This document shows positions 62,592-64,000 of a stretch of DNA of 64,000 bases, one piece after another. Location: the NCBI GenBank assembly GCA_945875585.1, contig CAMCLK010000005.1, forward strand, positions 1 through 64,000, written 5' to 3'. The notes below the pieces were generated by a model. The model ran no database searches. It was given only the letters and a program-made list of their open reading frames with translations, and was not told where the DNA came from. Source of the DNA: Candidatus Kuenenia stuttgartensis. GTDB taxonomy: Bacteria; Planctomycetota; Planctomycetia; Gemmatales; Gemmataceae. Each line of letters begins with the position of its first letter. Within the stretch, counting starts at the first letter, position 1. Made by a program: the position numbers and the translations under genes.

Positions 62592-62672
62592 TTTTCGGTA
62601 TCACTTGCAAAACGAACGAAATAAATCGATAAGATAACACCCTCCATCATTGTGTGACAATCCTGAATAATA

Positions 62673-62708
62673 GCCAATGCATGCCTGTTATTTTCCGCAT
62701 GCATTGGC
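62673..62708 (-). terminator. Likely terminator of the FG-GAP gene
   Basis: A 12-bp perfect stem (62673-62684 with 62697-62708) around a 12-base AT-rich loop lies 19 bases after the stop codon of the FG-GAP gene on the minus strand. The following bases on that strand are TATTATTC, a modest T-run, so termination is plausible. Confidence 0.65.
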
Positions 62709-62727
62709 GGATTCAATCTAGCCTAGA

Positions 62728-64000
62728 TCATCCGGCGGCAACGCGTAGTCCAAGTGGTTCGGAATAGGCGAAGAAGTTGTCGATGACTGTCAAATTCACG
62801 GCATTGAATGCCTTGAGTTGCGACGACTGTGTGAGCGCGCCAACAACGATATCGGCCTTGCCGTCGCCATTGAGGTCTGCGGCTGCCACTGAAATGCCGC
62901 CCCGGAAAGTTGTGGGGAACGCGTCGAACGATTTGATATTTGCACCAGTTGCGCCGCTGAACACACTCACATGGGGGTCAGCGCCCGGGCCGGCTCCCGA
63001 GATGATATCAGCCTTGCCGTCACCATTGACATCGCCGCTTGCCACTGTGATGCCGCCGGTAAATTGCGGGGAATACGCGTAGAAAGACCGCAAGACGGCG
63101 TTATTGGCGCCGCTGAATACTTTCACATGGGGCGGGCCACCCGGCCCTGCGCCCACAATGATGTCTGCCTTACGATCTCCATTCGTGTCCCCAGAGGCGA
63201 CGGAAACTCCACCCCGGAAAGATTCATCAAATGCCAAGAAAGAACGCAGAACGGTATTGTTGGCTCCACTGAAGACCTTGACACTTGGCTGCGCCCCTGG
63301 CCCAGCACCTGTGACAATGTCTGCTTTGCCGTCGCCGTTCACATCGCCAGCGGCCACGTTCACGCCGCCCATGAATCCTTGATCATAGGCGAAAAATGAG
63401 CGGAGCAGGGCCAGTGACCTTCCATCGAAGACCCGCACGTTGGGAGATGAGCCAGCGGTTGTGCCCGTGATTAGGTCTAGAATTCTATCGCCGTTGACAT
63501 CGCCCCGGGCGACGGTAATTCCCCCCTTATAACCAGCGCCATATGGAAGGAAGCTCGACCGCGGTGTGCCATTGGCATTGAAGATGTTAAGCCTGCCACC
63601 GCTTCCGGGGCCTGTAACAATAAAAGGCGTTTTCAATGGCGGTACCAGTGGCACAGCCGTGCTCACCACGGTGTACTGCCGGAAACCAGTGCTGCCGTTG
63701 GCGTCTGTTGCTGAAACGGTAAATGTGAAGCTACCTGTCGCTGTCACAATTCCAGATATGATGCCTGTGCCCGAAAGCGACAATCCGCTTGGAAGTATTC
63801 CAGCGCTTACCGCAAAACGGATAGTGCCAACTCCGCCAGCGGCAGTGAGTTGTTGGCTTACCACCTGATTGGGGCTAACATTTGGCAGTGTTGGTGGGTT
63901 GATGGTCAGTTGGCCCTGCTGTGAAGGATTGACTGTCAAGTACACAGGAGCAACGGACCGTGGACCGTTGGGCTGTGTAACCAGTACTTCCAATTGGAAG
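62728..64000 (-). CDS. FG-GAP/VCBS repeat protein with a putative Ig domain, 5' part missing
   Basis: The frame runs off the right edge, so its start and any signal lie outside. The visible 421 residues open with a putative Ig (He_PIG-like) domain: NPPTLPNVSPNQVVSQQLTA, then AGILPSGLSLSGTGIISGIV. About five repeats of roughly 47 residues follow, each with a DVNGDGKAD-like calcium site and a GAGPGA-PxVxVFSG strand. Family members are usually secreted adhesins, integrin-like propellers or cell-surface enzymes. The repeats are near-identical at the protein level, suggesting recent duplication. The last repeat, RVAAG, ends the protein. Confidence 0.88.
   Translation of the reverse strand, partial: FQLEVLVTQPNGPRSVAPVYLTVNPSQQGQLTINPPTLPNVSPNQVVSQQLTAAGGVGTIRFAVSAGILPSGLSLSGTGIISGIVTATGSFTFTVSATDANGSTGFRQYTVVSTAVPLVPPLKTPFIVTGPGSGGRLNIFNANGTPRSSFLPYGAGYKGGITVARGDVNGDRILDLITGTTAGSSPNVRVFDGRSLALLRSFFAYDQGFMGGVNVAAGDVNGDGKADIVTGAGPGAQPSVKVFSGANNTVLRSFLAFDESFRGGVSVASGDTNGDRKADIIVGAGPGGPPHVKVFSGANNAVLRSFYAYSPQFTGGITVASGDVNGDGKADIISGAGPGADPHVSVFSGATGANIKSFDAFPTTFRGGISVAAADLNGDGKADIVVGALTQSSQLKAFNAVNLTVIDNFFAYSEPLGLRVAAG

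Overview
The window looks like a chromosomal segment of a planctomycete, most plausibly from the Gemmata/Pirellula side of the phylum. The evidence is a set of families typical of that phylum: a DUF1559 prepilin-like protein beside a small lipoprotein, a PSCyt1/DUF1549/DUF1553 cytochrome beside a DUF1501 protein, FHA-domain fusions, a very long VWA protein, and ribosomal proteins with unusual tails. No insertion sequence, prophage, CRISPR array, rRNA or convincing tRNA was found.

Layout. (1) 1-2.4 kb: the tail of an unknown gene, a large perfect inverted repeat, and a minus-strand, translationally coupled set (peroxiredoxin, unknown protein, folD). (2) 2.5-10.65 kb: a plus-strand Gld-type ABC exporter set (ATPase, permease, GldG-like auxiliary protein, DUF4340 protein) with a DegT-type aminotransferase coupled to its end. 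(3) 10.8-26.4 kb: a merged S10-spc-alpha ribosomal superoperon from rpsJ to rplQ, including secY, adk, map and rpoA, closed by a strong terminator. rplC, rpmD and infA are missing from their usual places. (4) 26.75-30.75 kb: a 1331-residue protein I cannot place. (5) 33.5-30.8 kb, minus strand: thyX, rho and an NMN-adenylyltransferase-like gene. (6) 33.8-35.3 kb, minus: prepilin-like protein and lipoprotein. (7) 35.5-37.8 kb, plus: rpmE, prfA, prmC. (8) 40.9-37.8 kb, minus: a polysaccharide ABC exporter pair followed by mannose-phosphate isomerase and sugar-epimerase-like genes. (9) 41.1-45.6 kb, plus: a giant VWA protein. (10) 45.7-50.4 kb, plus: an FHA protein, a squalene-hopene-cyclase-like class II terpene cyclase, a DUF116/polyprenyl-diphosphate-synthase fusion and a chorismate-lyase-like protein. 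(11) 50.4-54.9 kb, plus: the planctomycete cytochrome and its DUF1501 partner. (12) 61.2-55.1 kb, minus: a redoxin/cytochrome/copper-monooxygenase-like protein, an FHA-ABCG transporter and an acyltransferase with inserted ankyrin repeats. (13) 62.6-61.5 kb, minus: a MurG-like glycosyltransferase, preceded by a cut-off FG-GAP repeat protein that runs off the right edge.

The best candidate for an undescribed system is the 46.2-50.4 kb cluster. In order it carries a cyclase with an intact DADDT motif, a prenyl-chain synthase fused to a cysteine-rich DUF116 domain, and a protein resembling chorismate pyruvate-lyase. Together these suggest a pathway to a cyclised or aromatic-headed isoprenoid. That reading is inference from family resemblance and gene order only. 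Second in interest are the acyltransferase-ankyrin fusion in its three-gene operon and the rearranged ribosomal superoperon.
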